DNA of 64,000 nucleotides from Gemmiger sp. An50 (GTDB taxonomy: Bacteria > Bacillota > Clostridia > Oscillospirales > Ruminococcaceae), in NCBI RefSeq assembly GCF_002161595.1, contig NZ_NFID01000022.1, forward strand, positions 1 to 64,000. The letters are read 5' to 3'. A model generated the notes under the pieces. That model saw nothing but the letters and a program-made list of their open reading frames with translations, was not told where the DNA came from and made no database searches. This document shows, in pieces, positions 40,129 to 49,115 of this stretch; the first letter of the stretch is position 1, and each line of letters starts with the position of its first letter. A program made the translations under genes and the position numbers.

Positions 40129-40190
40129 CACCGAAGCAAAAATGCAACAGATTTACAGTCTGCCCCCATTGGCCGCTCGGGAACACTCCC
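40105..40190 (-). tRNA. tRNA-Tyr (anticodon GUA)
   Basis: The minus strand folds as a class II tRNA. Acceptor GGGAGTG/CGCTCCC with discriminator A and encoded CCA; D-arm CCCGAGCGG; anticodon stem GCAGA around CTGTAAA (anticodon GTA); a long variable arm; and T-arm GGTGG-TTCGAAT-CCACC. Its terminator lies at 40064-40100. It is the integration site of the element on its left and is regenerated intact. Confidence 0.95.
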
Positions 40191-40420
40191 ACATATCAGT
40201 TATTCAGTTGCGCCTCATCGCTGAGTGCTTGATTATTATACCAAGCGTTTCGGGAAAAATCAACCCCTTTTTGAAAAAAATTTTTTCTTTTTTCGCGGCC
40301 TATTTCGGGGGCTTTTTTCTTTGGTCTATTCAGCACGCTGCTTTTATGCTATATTAAATAAATAGGGTTTTGCCCCGCCCCGGCGGCGGCCCCCATCCCA
40401 CGCAAAGGAGGCATACTGCC

Positions 40421-41791
40421 ATGGCCGAAATTTCCGAATACTCCCGCGTCACTCCCGCCATCGAGCGGCTGGCACAGGTCTGCCTGGCCAACAGCCAGAT
40501 CAACCGGGACGACTACATCCGCTACAACGTCAAGCGCGGTCTGCGCGATCTGGACGGCACCGGCGTGCTGGCCGGGCTTACCGAGATCAGCGAGATCATC
40601 AGCAGCAAGACGGTGAACGGCGAACAGCATCCCTGCCCGGGTGAGCTGTATTACCGGGGCTACTCCATCCAGCAGCTGACCGACGGCTTTCTGCGCGACG
40701 GCCGCTTCGGCTTCGAGGAGACGGCTTACCTGCTCATGTTCGGCCAGCTGCCGGACGCGGCCCAGCTGGAGCAGTTCAACCGCCAGCTTGCCTTTTACCG
40801 CAGCCTGCCCACCAACTTTGTGCGGGATGTGATTCTGAAAGCCCCCAGCGCGGACATGATGAACACCCTGGCCCGGTGTGTGCTCACCATGGCCAGCTAC
40901 GACGAGCGGCCGGACGACATCAGCCTGCCCAACGTGATCCGCCAGTGCATCGACATGATCGCCATTTTCCCGCTGATCGCGGTCTACGGCTATCAGGCCT
41001 ACAATTACTATTTAAACGGGAAGAGCCTTTACATCCACACCCCCCGGCCCGAGCTTTCCACCGCGGAGAACATCCTCAGCCTGCTCCGGCCGGACGGCCA
41101 GTACACCCCGCTGGAAGCCCGCATCCTGGACCTGTGCCTGGTGCTGCACGCCGAGCACGGCGGCGGCAACAACTCCACCTTCACCACCCACGTGGTCACC
41201 AGCTCCGGCACCGACACCTACAGCTGTATGGCGGCGGCGCTGGCCAGCCTGAAGGGTCCCCGCCACGGCGGCGCGAACATCAAGGTGGTGCGCATGTTCG
41301 AGGACATGGAGGCCAACCTCACCGACTGGGAGGACGAGGACGCCATCAAGGATTATCTGGCGGGCCTTCTGGCGGGCGAGCGGTTTGACAAGAGCGGCCT
41401 GATCTACGGCATGGGCCACGCGGTCTACTCGGTCAGCGACCCCCGCGCCCAGATCCTGCGCAGCTTCGTGGAGCGGCTGAGCGACGAAAAGGGCCTGCAC
41501 AAGGAATACGCCCTGTATGCGGCGGTGGAGCGGCTGGCCCCGCAGGTCATCGCGGAAAAGCGCCGCATCTACAAGGGCGTTTCCGCCAACGTGGACTTCT
41601 ACAGCGGTTTTGTGTACCGGATGCTGGGCCTGCCCACCGAGCTGTTCACCCCACTGTTCGCCATGGGCCGTGTGGCGGGCTGGAGCGCCCACCGCATGGA
41701 GGAGCTGATCAACATGGGCAAGATCATCCGCCCGGCCTACATGGCGGTGCAGCCCCGCCGGCAATACGTTCCTCTGGAAAATCGCACCTGA
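40421..41791 (+). CDS. gltA: Citrate synthase
   Basis: The 456-residue enzyme condenses acetyl-CoA and oxaloacetate to citrate. Conserved active-site segments are HAEHGGGNNSTFTTHVV (first His), LIYGMGHAVYSVSDPRA (second His) and ANVDFYSGFVYRMLG (catalytic Asp). The N-terminus is the long form seen in Clostridia. The start at 40421 follows AAAGGAGG; further upstream the frame has no homology. A possible promoter is TTGGTC (40321) with TATGCT (40345). It is monocistronic and probably provides glutamate precursors in an incomplete TCA cycle. Confidence 0.9.
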   Translation: MAEISEYSRVTPAIERLAQVCLANSQINRDDYIRYNVKRGLRDLDGTGVLAGLTEISEIISSKTVNGEQHPCPGELYYRGYSIQQLTDGFLRDGRFGFEETAYLLMFGQLPDAAQLEQFNRQLAFYRSLPTNFVRDVILKAPSADMMNTLARCVLTMASYDERPDDISLPNVIRQCIDMIAIFPLIAVYGYQAYNYYLNGKSLYIHTPRPELSTAENILSLLRPDGQYTPLEARILDLCLVLHAEHGGGNNSTFTTHVVTSSGTDTYSCMAAALASLKGPRHGGANIKVVRMFEDMEANLTDWEDEDAIKDYLAGLLAGERFDKSGLIYGMGHAVYSVSDPRAQILRSFVERLSDEKGLHKEYALYAAVERLAPQVIAEKRRIYKGVSANVDFYSGFVYRMLGLPTELFTPLFAMGRVAGWSAHRMEELINMGKIIRPAYMAVQPRRQYVPLENRT

Positions 41792-41818
41792 GCATCTCTT
41801 TCAAACAATCCGCAAAAG

Positions 41819-41848
41819 ACCCGGTTCCGCTCGGAACCGGGGCTTTCT
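41819..41848 (+). terminator. Terminator after citrate synthase
   Basis: CCGGTTCC (41821-41828) pairs with GGAACCGG (41833-41840), extended by flanking C and G bases, followed by a short CTTTCT. It separates the convergent citrate synthase and sugar-isomerase genes. Confidence 0.6.
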
Positions 41849-41864
41849 GTATGTGCCGTTAAAA

Positions 41865-43355
41865 TCAGGCGAAGGGATTCTCGGTGGGATAGGGCAGCGC
41901 CTTGGGCTGGTTGTAGGCGATATCCTGAATGCCCAGGTACTTGAACACCTCGAACAGGGCCTTGCCGCAGTGGGCGAAGGCCACGGCCCCGTGGTGGGGG
42001 TAGCGCTTCTGGATCAGCACATGGCGGTAGAAGCGGCCCATCTCGGGAATGGCGAACACGCCGATGCCGCCGAAGCTGCGGGTAGCCACCGGCAGCACCT
42101 CGCCCTGGGCGATGTAGGCCCGCAGCACGCCCTCGCTGTCGCACTGGAGGCGGTAGAAGGTGATGTTGGAAGGAGCGATGTCGCCCTCCAGGGTGCCGCG
42201 GGTGAAGTCCGGCTCGCTGCCTTCCGGCTCCAGCAGGCGGTGCTGGATCAGCTGGTACTTCACCGCACGGTCAGCGCACATCTTGCAGGAGGGCGTGTTG
42301 CCGCAGTGGAAGCCCATGAAGGTATCGGTGAGGCTGTAATCGAACTTGCCGGCGATGTCTTCCCGATAAATGTAGCCGGGCACACTGTTGTTGATGTCCA
42401 GCAGGGTGACCGCGTCGCCGCTGACGCACAGGCCGATGTACTCGCTCAGCGCACCGTAGATATCCACCTCGCAGGCCACCGGAATGCCCCGGGCAGCCAG
42501 ACGGGAGTTCACGTAGCAGGGCTCGAAGCCGAACTCCTCGGGGAAGGCGGGCCAGCACTTGTCCGCAAAGGCCACATACTGGCGGCTGCCCTTGTGCTCC
42601 TCGGCCCAGTCCAGCAGAGTCAGCTCAAACTGTGCCATCCGGGCCAACAGGTCGGGGTAGTATTTGCCCTCGCCCATCTCGGCGGCCATGTCGGCGCAGA
42701 CCTCAGGAATGCGGGGGTCATTGGCATGCTTGCGGTAGGCCACCAGCAGGTCCAGCTCGGAGTTCTCCTCCACTTCCACGCCCAGCTCATACAGGCCCTT
42801 GATGGGGGCGTTGCAGGCGAAGAAGTCCTGGGGACGGGGACCAAAGGTGATGATCTTCAACCCGCGCACGCCCAGAATGGCCCGGGCCACGGGTACGAAC
42901 TCGGCCATCTTGTCCGCCAGCTCCTCGGCGGTGCCCACCGGATACTCGGGGATGTAAGCCTTCAGGTGGCGCATGCCCAGATTGTAGGAGCAGTTGAGCA
43001 TACCGCAGTAGGCGTCGCCGCGGCCGTTGATCATGTCGCCGTCGCCCTCAGCGGCCGCCACGAACATGCAGGGGCCGTGGAAGTATTTGGCCAGCAGGGT
43101 CTCGGGGGTCTCGGGGCCGAAGTTGCCCAGGAACACGGTGAGGGCGTTGCATCCGGCGGCCCGCAGATCGGCCACCGCCTTCTTCATGTCGTTCTCGTTC
43201 TCCACGGTAACCGGGCACTCGTAGAGATCCAGGCCCTTGGCCTTGCAGGCGGCGGCGATGTTCTGGCGCCGCTGGGTGGACAGCGCCACCGGGAAGCAGT
43301 CGCGGCTCACCGCCACGATGCCCAGGCGTACCTCAGGAATGTTTGCAGACTGCAT
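41865..43355 (-). CDS. L-fucose/L-arabinose isomerase-family protein
   Basis: The 496-residue protein has the fold pattern of the FucI/AraA isomerase family. An N-terminal Rossmann-like domain includes LGIVAVSRDCFP and AGCNALTVFLGNFGPE. The centre has KIITFGPRPQDFFACNAPIKGLYELGVEVEENSELDLL, and the C-terminus has FHCGNTPSCKM, FYRLQCDSEGV and RYPHHGAVAFAHCGKALF. It should interconvert an aldose and a ketose using a metal ion; the substrate is uncertain. It lies at the end of a minus-strand operon with DUF4867, a xylulokinase-like kinase and a ROK kinase. Confidence 0.8.
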   Translation of the reverse strand: MQSANIPEVRLGIVAVSRDCFPVALSTQRRQNIAAACKAKGLDLYECPVTVENENDMKKAVADLRAAGCNALTVFLGNFGPETPETLLAKYFHGPCMFVAAAEGDGDMINGRGDAYCGMLNCSYNLGMRHLKAYIPEYPVGTAEELADKMAEFVPVARAILGVRGLKIITFGPRPQDFFACNAPIKGLYELGVEVEENSELDLLVAYRKHANDPRIPEVCADMAAEMGEGKYYPDLLARMAQFELTLLDWAEEHKGSRQYVAFADKCWPAFPEEFGFEPCYVNSRLAARGIPVACEVDIYGALSEYIGLCVSGDAVTLLDINNSVPGYIYREDIAGKFDYSLTDTFMGFHCGNTPSCKMCADRAVKYQLIQHRLLEPEGSEPDFTRGTLEGDIAPSNITFYRLQCDSEGVLRAYIAQGEVLPVATRSFGGIGVFAIPEMGRFYRHVLIQKRYPHHGAVAFAHCGKALFEVFKYLGIQDIAYNQPKALPYPTENPFA

Positions 43356-43394
43356 GACAGATTCCTCCTCTTTCCTTATTAATAATAGTAGTGT

Positions 43395-44036
43395 TTATAA
43401 TGCATCGGCAATGTCGATGTTTTCTCCCACCAGGGCGGCAGCTGCCCCCTGACAAGCTTCGTCCGAATCAGGATGAGCCAGCAGCCACTTGTTGCAGGCC
43501 CACAGCCAGGCGTCGTCGCCGCCCTGCACCGGCAGCTCCGGCTTATCGGTGTTGGTACCCTTGGGCAGGGCCACCATTACCCGGAAGCCCTTGGCCGGGT
43601 CGGTGTGGCAGGGCGCGTAATGCAGGGTGGTGGCGTAAACCTCCACCAGCACGCCCGCCGGGACCCGGAAGGCCTTGACCCTGGCGGTGTCCAGCTGGCC
43701 GTTCTCGATCTCCTCCTGCTTTGCCAGCAGCAGGATAAAGTCCTCGGTGCCCAGGTTGAACTCACTGTCCCGATGGTATTCCAGGCAGTTGAGCCGGGTG
43801 TTGTGGCCGTTGCACCAGCCGAACTGCACCGGCATGCCGCCGTAGAGCGCGCAACCCAGCGCCTTGGCCTGGGGCAGCTGCTGCAAGGCCGGCTCCTCCG
43901 GCACATAGCCGGTGGCTTCGGGCAGCGGGGTGTGGGCGTTCAGCGCACCGGTGATGGCGGCGCACTCGCCCTCGTAACCGGAAATCACCCGGCCATACCG
44001 GGCAAATTCCGGCGAAGTGACCGGATAAATCTTCAT
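43395..44036 (-). CDS. DUF4867 family protein
   Basis: The 213-residue cupin-like protein has MKIYPVTSPEFARYGRVISG, then GYVPEEPALQQLPQAKALG and RLNCLEYHRDSEFNLGTEDF, with HYAPCHTD later. These fit the DUF4867 family, usually found with fucose-isomerase-like and FGGY kinase genes. The likely activity is sugar or sugar-acid isomerisation, unproven. It starts at 44036 after GGGAGG and lies between the isomerase and kinase genes. Confidence 0.8.
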   Translation of the reverse strand: MKIYPVTSPEFARYGRVISGYEGECAAITGALNAHTPLPEATGYVPEEPALQQLPQAKALGCALYGGMPVQFGWCNGHNTRLNCLEYHRDSEFNLGTEDFILLLAKQEEIENGQLDTARVKAFRVPAGVLVEVYATTLHYAPCHTDPAKGFRVMVALPKGTNTDKPELPVQGGDDAWLWACNKWLLAHPDSDEACQGAAAALVGENIDIADAL

Positions 44037-44055
44037 CGTTGCTTCCTCCCTTTTC

Positions 44056-45540
44056 TCAATCCGCCAGCGCGCCGAACAGCTCTTTGCAGGCCGGGTAGAT
44101 TTGGCGGAACTTCTGATAACGCTCCTCATACCGGGCGGTCAGCTCCGGGTCCGGCTGGATGGTCCGGCTCACATGGACCAGCGTGTTCGCCGCCTCGCGC
44201 ACCGAGGCGAAGCGGCCGCAGCAGACCATGGCCAGCAGCGCACCGCCGTAGCCCGGGCCCTGCTCGGTGACCGGGAGGTCCAGCGGGATGCCCAGCACGT
44301 TGGCCAGGATGTTGCCCCACAGGGGGCTCTTGGCGCCGCCGCCGCACAGACCGGACCGGGGGATCACCGCACCCGCCGAGCGGGCGGCCTCGAAGGAATC
44401 CCGGATGGCGAAGGCCACGCCCTCCAGCACCGCCTGGGTGATGTCGGCCCGGGTGGTGTTCATGCTCATGCCGATCAAAGTGCCCCGGGCGTTGGTGTCG
44501 TTGATGGGGCTGCGCTCGCCCATCAGATAGGGCAAAAAGTACACCGAATTGCGGCCCAGGTTTTCCCGGGCAATGGGGGCCTGCTCGGCGGGGTAATCCA
44601 CCGCGCTCACCTTCAAAATTTCATCCATCCACCACTTGTTGCAGGATGCGGCGGACAGCATACAGCCCATCAGGTGCCAGCCGCCGTCCGCATGGGCAAA
44701 GGCGTGCAGGCCGTTGGCCTCATCCACGCCGAAGCGCTCCCGGCTGATGAAGATGGTGCCGGAGGTACCCAGGCTGATGTTGCACCGCCCCTCGCCCACC
44801 GTACCGGTGCCGATGGCAGCGGCCGCGTTGTCGCCTGCACCGGCGCAGACCTTCACCCCTTCGGGCAGGCCCAGCGCCTGGGCGGCCTGGGGCTGCAGGC
44901 AGCCCACCTCCTGCCAGCTTTCGTGCAGCTCGGCCAGCCATTCCGCCTTCACGCCGCAGATGCGGCACATCTCCTCGCTCCAGCACTTGTGCTCCACGTC
45001 CAGCAGCAGCATGCCGGAGGCGTCCGAATAATCGGTGGAGAATTGGCCGGTCAGCTTCCAGACCAGATAGTCCTTGGGCAGCAGAATCTTGGCGATGCGT
45101 CCGAACAGCTCCGGCTCATGCTCGCGCATCCAGAGCAGCTTGGGAGCCGTGAACCCGGCAAAGGCGATGTTGCCGGTAAGGCGGCTCAGCTCCTTTTTGC
45201 CGATCACCGTATTCAGGTATTCCGTCTGCTCCGCCGTGCGGCCGTCGTTCCAGAGGATGGCCGGGCGCAGCACCTGGCCCTCGCCGTCCAGCGCCACCAG
45301 ACCGTGCATCTGGCCGCCGATGCCCATGCCCTGCACCTGGGCCGCGTCGAAGCCCTCCAGCAGTGCGGGGATGCCGCTCAGGCAGGCCTGCCACCAGAGC
45401 GCCGGGTCCTGTTCGCTCCAGCCGGTTCTGGGCATGGAGAGAGGATATTCACGGGTAAGCTCCCGGCACACCTGGCCCGCCTCATCCACGAGCAGGAATT
45501 TGCAGGCCGAGGTGCCCAGGTCCACGCCGATATAATACAT
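44056..45540 (-). CDS. xylB: FGGY carbohydrate kinase, xylulokinase-like
   Basis: The 494-residue kinase has DLGTSACKFLLVDEAG at its N-terminus, GIGGQMHGLVALD with the QMHG typical of xylulokinase, and ILWNDGRT. The C-terminal ATP-binding part has ISLGTSGTIF and RSGLCGGGAKSPLWGNILANVLG. It phosphorylates a ketose, D-xylulose or an analogue made by the isomerase downstream. It is the second gene of the operon, 33 bases after the ROK kinase. Confidence 0.85.
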   Translation of the reverse strand: MYYIGVDLGTSACKFLLVDEAGQVCRELTREYPLSMPRTGWSEQDPALWWQACLSGIPALLEGFDAAQVQGMGIGGQMHGLVALDGEGQVLRPAILWNDGRTAEQTEYLNTVIGKKELSRLTGNIAFAGFTAPKLLWMREHEPELFGRIAKILLPKDYLVWKLTGQFSTDYSDASGMLLLDVEHKCWSEEMCRICGVKAEWLAELHESWQEVGCLQPQAAQALGLPEGVKVCAGAGDNAAAAIGTGTVGEGRCNISLGTSGTIFISRERFGVDEANGLHAFAHADGGWHLMGCMLSAASCNKWWMDEILKVSAVDYPAEQAPIARENLGRNSVYFLPYLMGERSPINDTNARGTLIGMSMNTTRADITQAVLEGVAFAIRDSFEAARSAGAVIPRSGLCGGGAKSPLWGNILANVLGIPLDLPVTEQGPGYGGALLAMVCCGRFASVREAANTLVHVSRTIQPDPELTARYEERYQKFRQIYPACKELFGALAD

Positions 45541-45573
45541 TGCAATGCGCCGCCTTTCTTGATTGATTCACTT

Positions 45574-46455
45574 TTACAGGGTGGAAAGGCCCGCCATGGC
45601 CAGCTCGGAGGTGTCCGCCGCCACGAAAAGGCCGGTCCCCAATTCCAGACAGAGGTCCTGCAGCGGGCCGCCGAACATGGAGAAGCTGCGGGTGATCTGA
45701 CCGCCCACGCACAGGCATTCCGGCCGGAACTGGCGCAGGAAGGGCTCCAGCGCATCGCGCAGGCGGCCGCCGAATTCCAGAAAGCAGGCCGCTGCCTGCT
45801 CGTCGCCCGTCGCGACCCGGGCCGCCAGCGCCGCGCCCTCCATCGGCTCGCCCAGCCGCTGGCTGGTCAGCTCCACCAGACCCCGCTTGGAGACGATGTC
45901 GTCGATGCATTTGCCCAGAAACGGCGTGGGGTAGATCTCGCCGTTCTTCGGCACGCCGGGGATGCCGTCCGGCGCCAGCTCTTTGCCCACGCAGAAGGCG
46001 CTGCCGCAGCCGGTGCCGATGCACACCGACATGGACCGGGCGCTGCCCCGCGCATCGCCGTAATGGGTCTCGCCCAGGCCGAAGGCCGCCACGTCATTGA
46101 TAAAGCGGATGTCCGAAGGGCTTTCCAGCAGGCCGGGCAGCCGGTCGAACAGCTCCTGGCGCAGGCTCACGCCGTACAGCGCGTCGTACTTGTCCAGCCC
46201 CTGCAGCAGGCAGACGCCGCTGGCATAGTCAAAGGGGCCGGGGAAGGCCAGCCGCAGCCCGCCCACCGTTTTCGGTGCGCCGGGCCCGTCCAGCAGCGCC
46301 CGGATGATGGCGGTGAAGTTTTGCAGCAGGGTCTCCCGGTCCTCGTGAGAGCGGGAGGGAAAATGCCGCAGCGGGGTCAGCAGCCGCCCGTCGCAGACCA
46401 CTGCGCCCTTGATCTCGGTCCCGCCCACGTCCAGGCAGAGCAACGGAGTATTCAT
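45574..46455 (-). CDS. ROK-family sugar kinase
   Basis: The 293-residue protein has the ATP-binding CLDVGGTEIKGAVV motif, a central FINDVAAFGLGE and IGTGCGSAF, and a PLQDLCLELG C-terminus. The ROK zinc-binding Cys cluster of the usual form (CxCGxxGC) is not visible, so metal binding is doubtful. Likely substrates are glucose, mannose or N-acetylmannosamine; the mannose-handling genes nearby favour mannose or ManNAc. It is the first gene of the minus-strand operon. Confidence 0.8.
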   Translation of the reverse strand: MNTPLLCLDVGGTEIKGAVVCDGRLLTPLRHFPSRSHEDRETLLQNFTAIIRALLDGPGAPKTVGGLRLAFPGPFDYASGVCLLQGLDKYDALYGVSLRQELFDRLPGLLESPSDIRFINDVAAFGLGETHYGDARGSARSMSVCIGTGCGSAFCVGKELAPDGIPGVPKNGEIYPTPFLGKCIDDIVSKRGLVELTSQRLGEPMEGAALAARVATGDEQAAACFLEFGGRLRDALEPFLRQFRPECLCVGGQITRSFSMFGGPLQDLCLELGTGLFVAADTSELAMAGLSTL

Positions 46456-46493
46456 ATGTATCGTCCCTTCCTTATGTGATGCTTCTTGCTCTC

Positions 46494-46529
46494 AGTATAC
46501 GCATCCGCCGATTATTTGTAAATACAAAT
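46494..46529 (-). promoter_or_regulatory. Promoter of the ROK-xylB operon with a GntR-type operator
   Basis: On the minus strand TTTACA (46522-46517) and TATACT (46499-46494) are 17 bases apart. ATTTGTA-AA-TACAAAT (46514-46529) is a perfect inverted repeat covering the -35. Such TTGTAxxTACAA dyads are typical of HutC/UTRA GntR regulators, one of which is encoded at 48387-49109. Confidence 0.65.
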
Positions 46530-46562
46530 CGAACATTTTTTCTTCAAAATAGTTAAAATGTA

Positions 46563-46604
46563 TTGACATGCTAAAAAAAAACGCCTATGCTGTAAGCACA
46601 GCAA
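46563..46604 (+). promoter_or_regulatory. Promoter of the phosphomannose isomerase-GntR operon
   Basis: TTGACA (46563-46568) and TATGCT (46586-46591) are 17 bases apart. TGCTGT-AAGC-ACAGCA (46589-46604) forms a dyad at the start of transcription. The promoter diverges from the ROK operon promoter, with the ATTTGTA dyad at 46514-46529 between them. Confidence 0.65.
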
Positions 46605-46623
46605 AAGAGAGGAGGCGTTCCCA

Positions 46624-48363
46624 ATGGAAAAAGTGCGATCCGGTAATTATGTATTGTACCCCCACGTGGAGGTCAATTGCCCCGAGGCTCGGCTGGCCGA
46701 GGGCTTTGCGCAGATCATGCCCATGCTGCGCGCCGCCGCCGAAGGCAAGCGGGTGCTCACCGTGGAGTGCTACCCCGGTGTGGACCAGCAGGAGCTGCTG
46801 GAGGGCCTGGCCGGTCTGGAGCCGGTGCTGGTGATCCACAGCGACGATCTGGCCTTCGAGCCGGAAAAACTGGACGCAGCCCTGGAGCAGGACCTGCTGC
46901 CCAACGATCCCGTGTTCGGCATCATGACGGCCCGCCGTTTGAAGGATTTCTTCTACGAGGACAAGCTGGCCGAGGCCCGCAGCCTCATTCAGGAAGCGCC
47001 CGCCGGTCTGGTGCTGGTCTACGGCGTGGGCGCCACGCTGGTGCGTCCCGGCGACGTGCAGGTGGTGGCGGACATCACCCGCTGGGAGATCCAGCTGCGG
47101 TACCGCCGGGGCATGAGCAACTGGCGCACCGCCCAGACCGATCTGCCCAAGCTGAAAAAGTATAAGCGCGGCTTCTTTGCCGAGTGGCGCTGGGCGGACC
47201 GGGAGAAGGACCACCTGCTGAATACCATGGATTTCTATCTGGACATGACCACCGAGGGCAGCCCCGCCATGGTGGACGGCGCCTCCTACCGGGAAGCGCT
47301 GCGCCAGACCACCCGCCGTCCCTTCCGGATGGTGCCCTACTTTGACCCGGGCGTCTGGGGCGGCCACTGGATGAAGGACCACTTTGCCCTGCCGGAGAAC
47401 GGCAGCAACTACGCCTGGAGCTTCGACGGCGTGCCCGAGGAAAACAGCCTGCTGCTGGATTTCGGCGGTCATCTGATCCAGACCCCCGCGCTGAATCTGG
47501 TGCTGCAGCAGCCCCGCGCCTTGCTGGGCGAGCGGGTACACGCACGGTTCGGCAAAGAATTCCCCATCCGGTTTGATATGCTGGATACGGTAGGCGGGCA
47601 GAACCTGTCCCTGCAGGTGCATCCCCTCACCGAGTACATCCAGCAGAACTTCCATATGAACTACACCCAGGACGAGAGCTACTACATCTTGGACGCCGAC
47701 GAGAACGCATCGGTCTGGCTGGGCGTCAAGGAGGGTGTGGACCCGGCCGCCATGGAAGCCGACCTGCGCCGCGCTCAGGCGGGCGAAGCGCCCTTCCCGG
47801 CGGAAAAGTACATCAACAACATCCCGGTGAAAAAGCACGACCATGTGCTGATCCCCGCTGGCACCACCCACTGCTCCGGCGCGGGCACCATGGTGCTGGA
47901 GATCAGCTCCACTCCCTACATCTTCACCTTCAAGATGTGGGACTGGGGCCGTCTGGATCTGGACGGCAAGCCCCGGCCCATCCATCTTGACCACGGCATG
48001 GCCAACATCCAGTGGGACCGGGACACCAAGTGGGTGACCGAAAATCTGATTCATCAGGCCCGGGTGCTGAAACAGGACGAGCACACCACCCTGGAGCGCA
48101 CCGGCCTGCACGAGCGGGAGTTCATCGACACCTTCCGCATCACCACCGACCGGACCGCCGACATGCCGCGCAACGGCAGCGTGCATGTGCTGAACCTGGT
48201 GGACGGCGAGCGGGCGCTGCTGACCAGCCCGGACGGAGCCTTTGCTCCCATGGAGCTGCACTACGGCGAGACCTGCATCCTGCCCCAGGCCGCGGGTGAT
48301 TACCGTATCGAAGCGCCGGACGGCGCGCCGGTCAAGGTCATTGCCGCCTGCGTGCGCGGCTGA
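46624..48363 (+). CDS. Two-domain class I mannose-6-phosphate isomerase
   Basis: The 579-residue protein has an unusual N-terminal domain of about 210 residues (VLTVECYPGVDQQELLEGL, VFGIMTARRLKDFFYED, AGLVLVYGVGATLV) resembling a kinase fold with no intact P-loop. A C-terminal phosphomannose isomerase domain follows (VPYFDPGVWGG, LSLQVHPLTEYIQQ with metal ligands, DHVLIPAGTTHCSGAG). It should interconvert mannose-6-P and fructose-6-P, linking mannose released by the mannosidases downstream to glycolysis. It starts at 46624 after GAGAGGAGG and is the first gene of an operon with the GntR regulator. Confidence 0.8.
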   Translation: MEKVRSGNYVLYPHVEVNCPEARLAEGFAQIMPMLRAAAEGKRVLTVECYPGVDQQELLEGLAGLEPVLVIHSDDLAFEPEKLDAALEQDLLPNDPVFGIMTARRLKDFFYEDKLAEARSLIQEAPAGLVLVYGVGATLVRPGDVQVVADITRWEIQLRYRRGMSNWRTAQTDLPKLKKYKRGFFAEWRWADREKDHLLNTMDFYLDMTTEGSPAMVDGASYREALRQTTRRPFRMVPYFDPGVWGGHWMKDHFALPENGSNYAWSFDGVPEENSLLLDFGGHLIQTPALNLVLQQPRALLGERVHARFGKEFPIRFDMLDTVGGQNLSLQVHPLTEYIQQNFHMNYTQDESYYILDADENASVWLGVKEGVDPAAMEADLRRAQAGEAPFPAEKYINNIPVKKHDHVLIPAGTTHCSGAGTMVLEISSTPYIFTFKMWDWGRLDLDGKPRPIHLDHGMANIQWDRDTKWVTENLIHQARVLKQDEHTTLERTGLHEREFIDTFRITTDRTADMPRNGSVHVLNLVDGERALLTSPDGAFAPMELHYGETCILPQAAGDYRIEAPDGAPVKVIAACVRG

Positions 48364-48386
48364 CCGCAAAAAAGGAGCGACCAAAC

Positions 48387-49109
48387 ATGGCACAAGCGCT
48401 GCATGAGCAGGCCGCGGAGTACATCCGCGGCCGCATCCAGTCCGGTGAATACCCGGTAGGGGGCCAGATCCCCACGGAAAACGAGCTTTGTACTCTGCTG
48501 GGGGTCAGCCGCCCCACCCTGCGCCAGGCGCTGGACACCCTGGCCCGGGAGGGCTGGCTGATGCGCGTCAAGGGCCGGGGCACCTTCGTGACCGAGCCCA
48601 AGGTGGCCCACGAGTCCACCCGGTTCGTCACCGGCTACCGGGCCGAGAGCACAAAAAACCACCGCACCCTGCGCACACGTGTGCTGGACCTTGCGATGGA
48701 ACGGGCCCCCGAAGAGGCGGCTCGGGCATTGCAGCTGACAGCCGGGGCCAAGGTGACCCGGCTGGTTCGGCTGCGTCATCTGGAGGGCTACCGGAACAAC
48801 GCACCCGTGGTCTACACCACGCTGTACGTGCCCCACAAGCTCTTCCCGGACATGGCTCAGCTGGATTTTACCGATCTTTCTTTCTATGAGGTGATGGCCA
48901 GCCGCGGGCTGGAGGTACGTCACGCCAGCCGCAAGCTGGAGGTGGTGCCGCCGCCCGCCGAGGTGGCCGCCCGGCTGGAGATCAGTCCCTTTGAGCCGGT
49001 CATTCTGATCACCTCCACCGGCCTGACCGGCGACGGACGGCGGGTGGAATATACCGAGAGCTACTACCCCGCGGGCAGCAGCAGCTTTTTGATCGAGGTG
49101 GACCGCTGA
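48387..49109 (+). CDS. GntR-family regulator with UTRA domain
   Basis: The 240-residue protein has an N-terminal GntR winged-helix (GGQIPTENELCTLLGVSRPTLRQALDTLAREGWLMRVKGRGTFV, residues 25-68) and a UTRA effector domain (RLRHLEGYRNNAPVVYTTLYVP, VEYTESYYPAGSSSFLIEV). UTRA domains bind sugar phosphates or amino sugars. It lies 23 bases after the phosphomannose isomerase gene and probably binds the dyad at 46514-46529 to control both operons of this divergon. Confidence 0.85.
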   Translation: MAQALHEQAAEYIRGRIQSGEYPVGGQIPTENELCTLLGVSRPTLRQALDTLAREGWLMRVKGRGTFVTEPKVAHESTRFVTGYRAESTKNHRTLRTRVLDLAMERAPEEAARALQLTAGAKVTRLVRLRHLEGYRNNAPVVYTTLYVPHKLFPDMAQLDFTDLSFYEVMASRGLEVRHASRKLEVVPPPAEVAARLEISPFEPVILITSTGLTGDGRRVEYTESYYPAGSSSFLIEVDR

Positions 49110-49115
49110 CCGGGC

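Noticed and set aside
44101..46479. Long plus-strand frame opposite xylB and ROK genes
   Set aside because: Low-complexity His/Gln/Ala-rich translation without motifs. The minus strand holds two well-conserved kinases.
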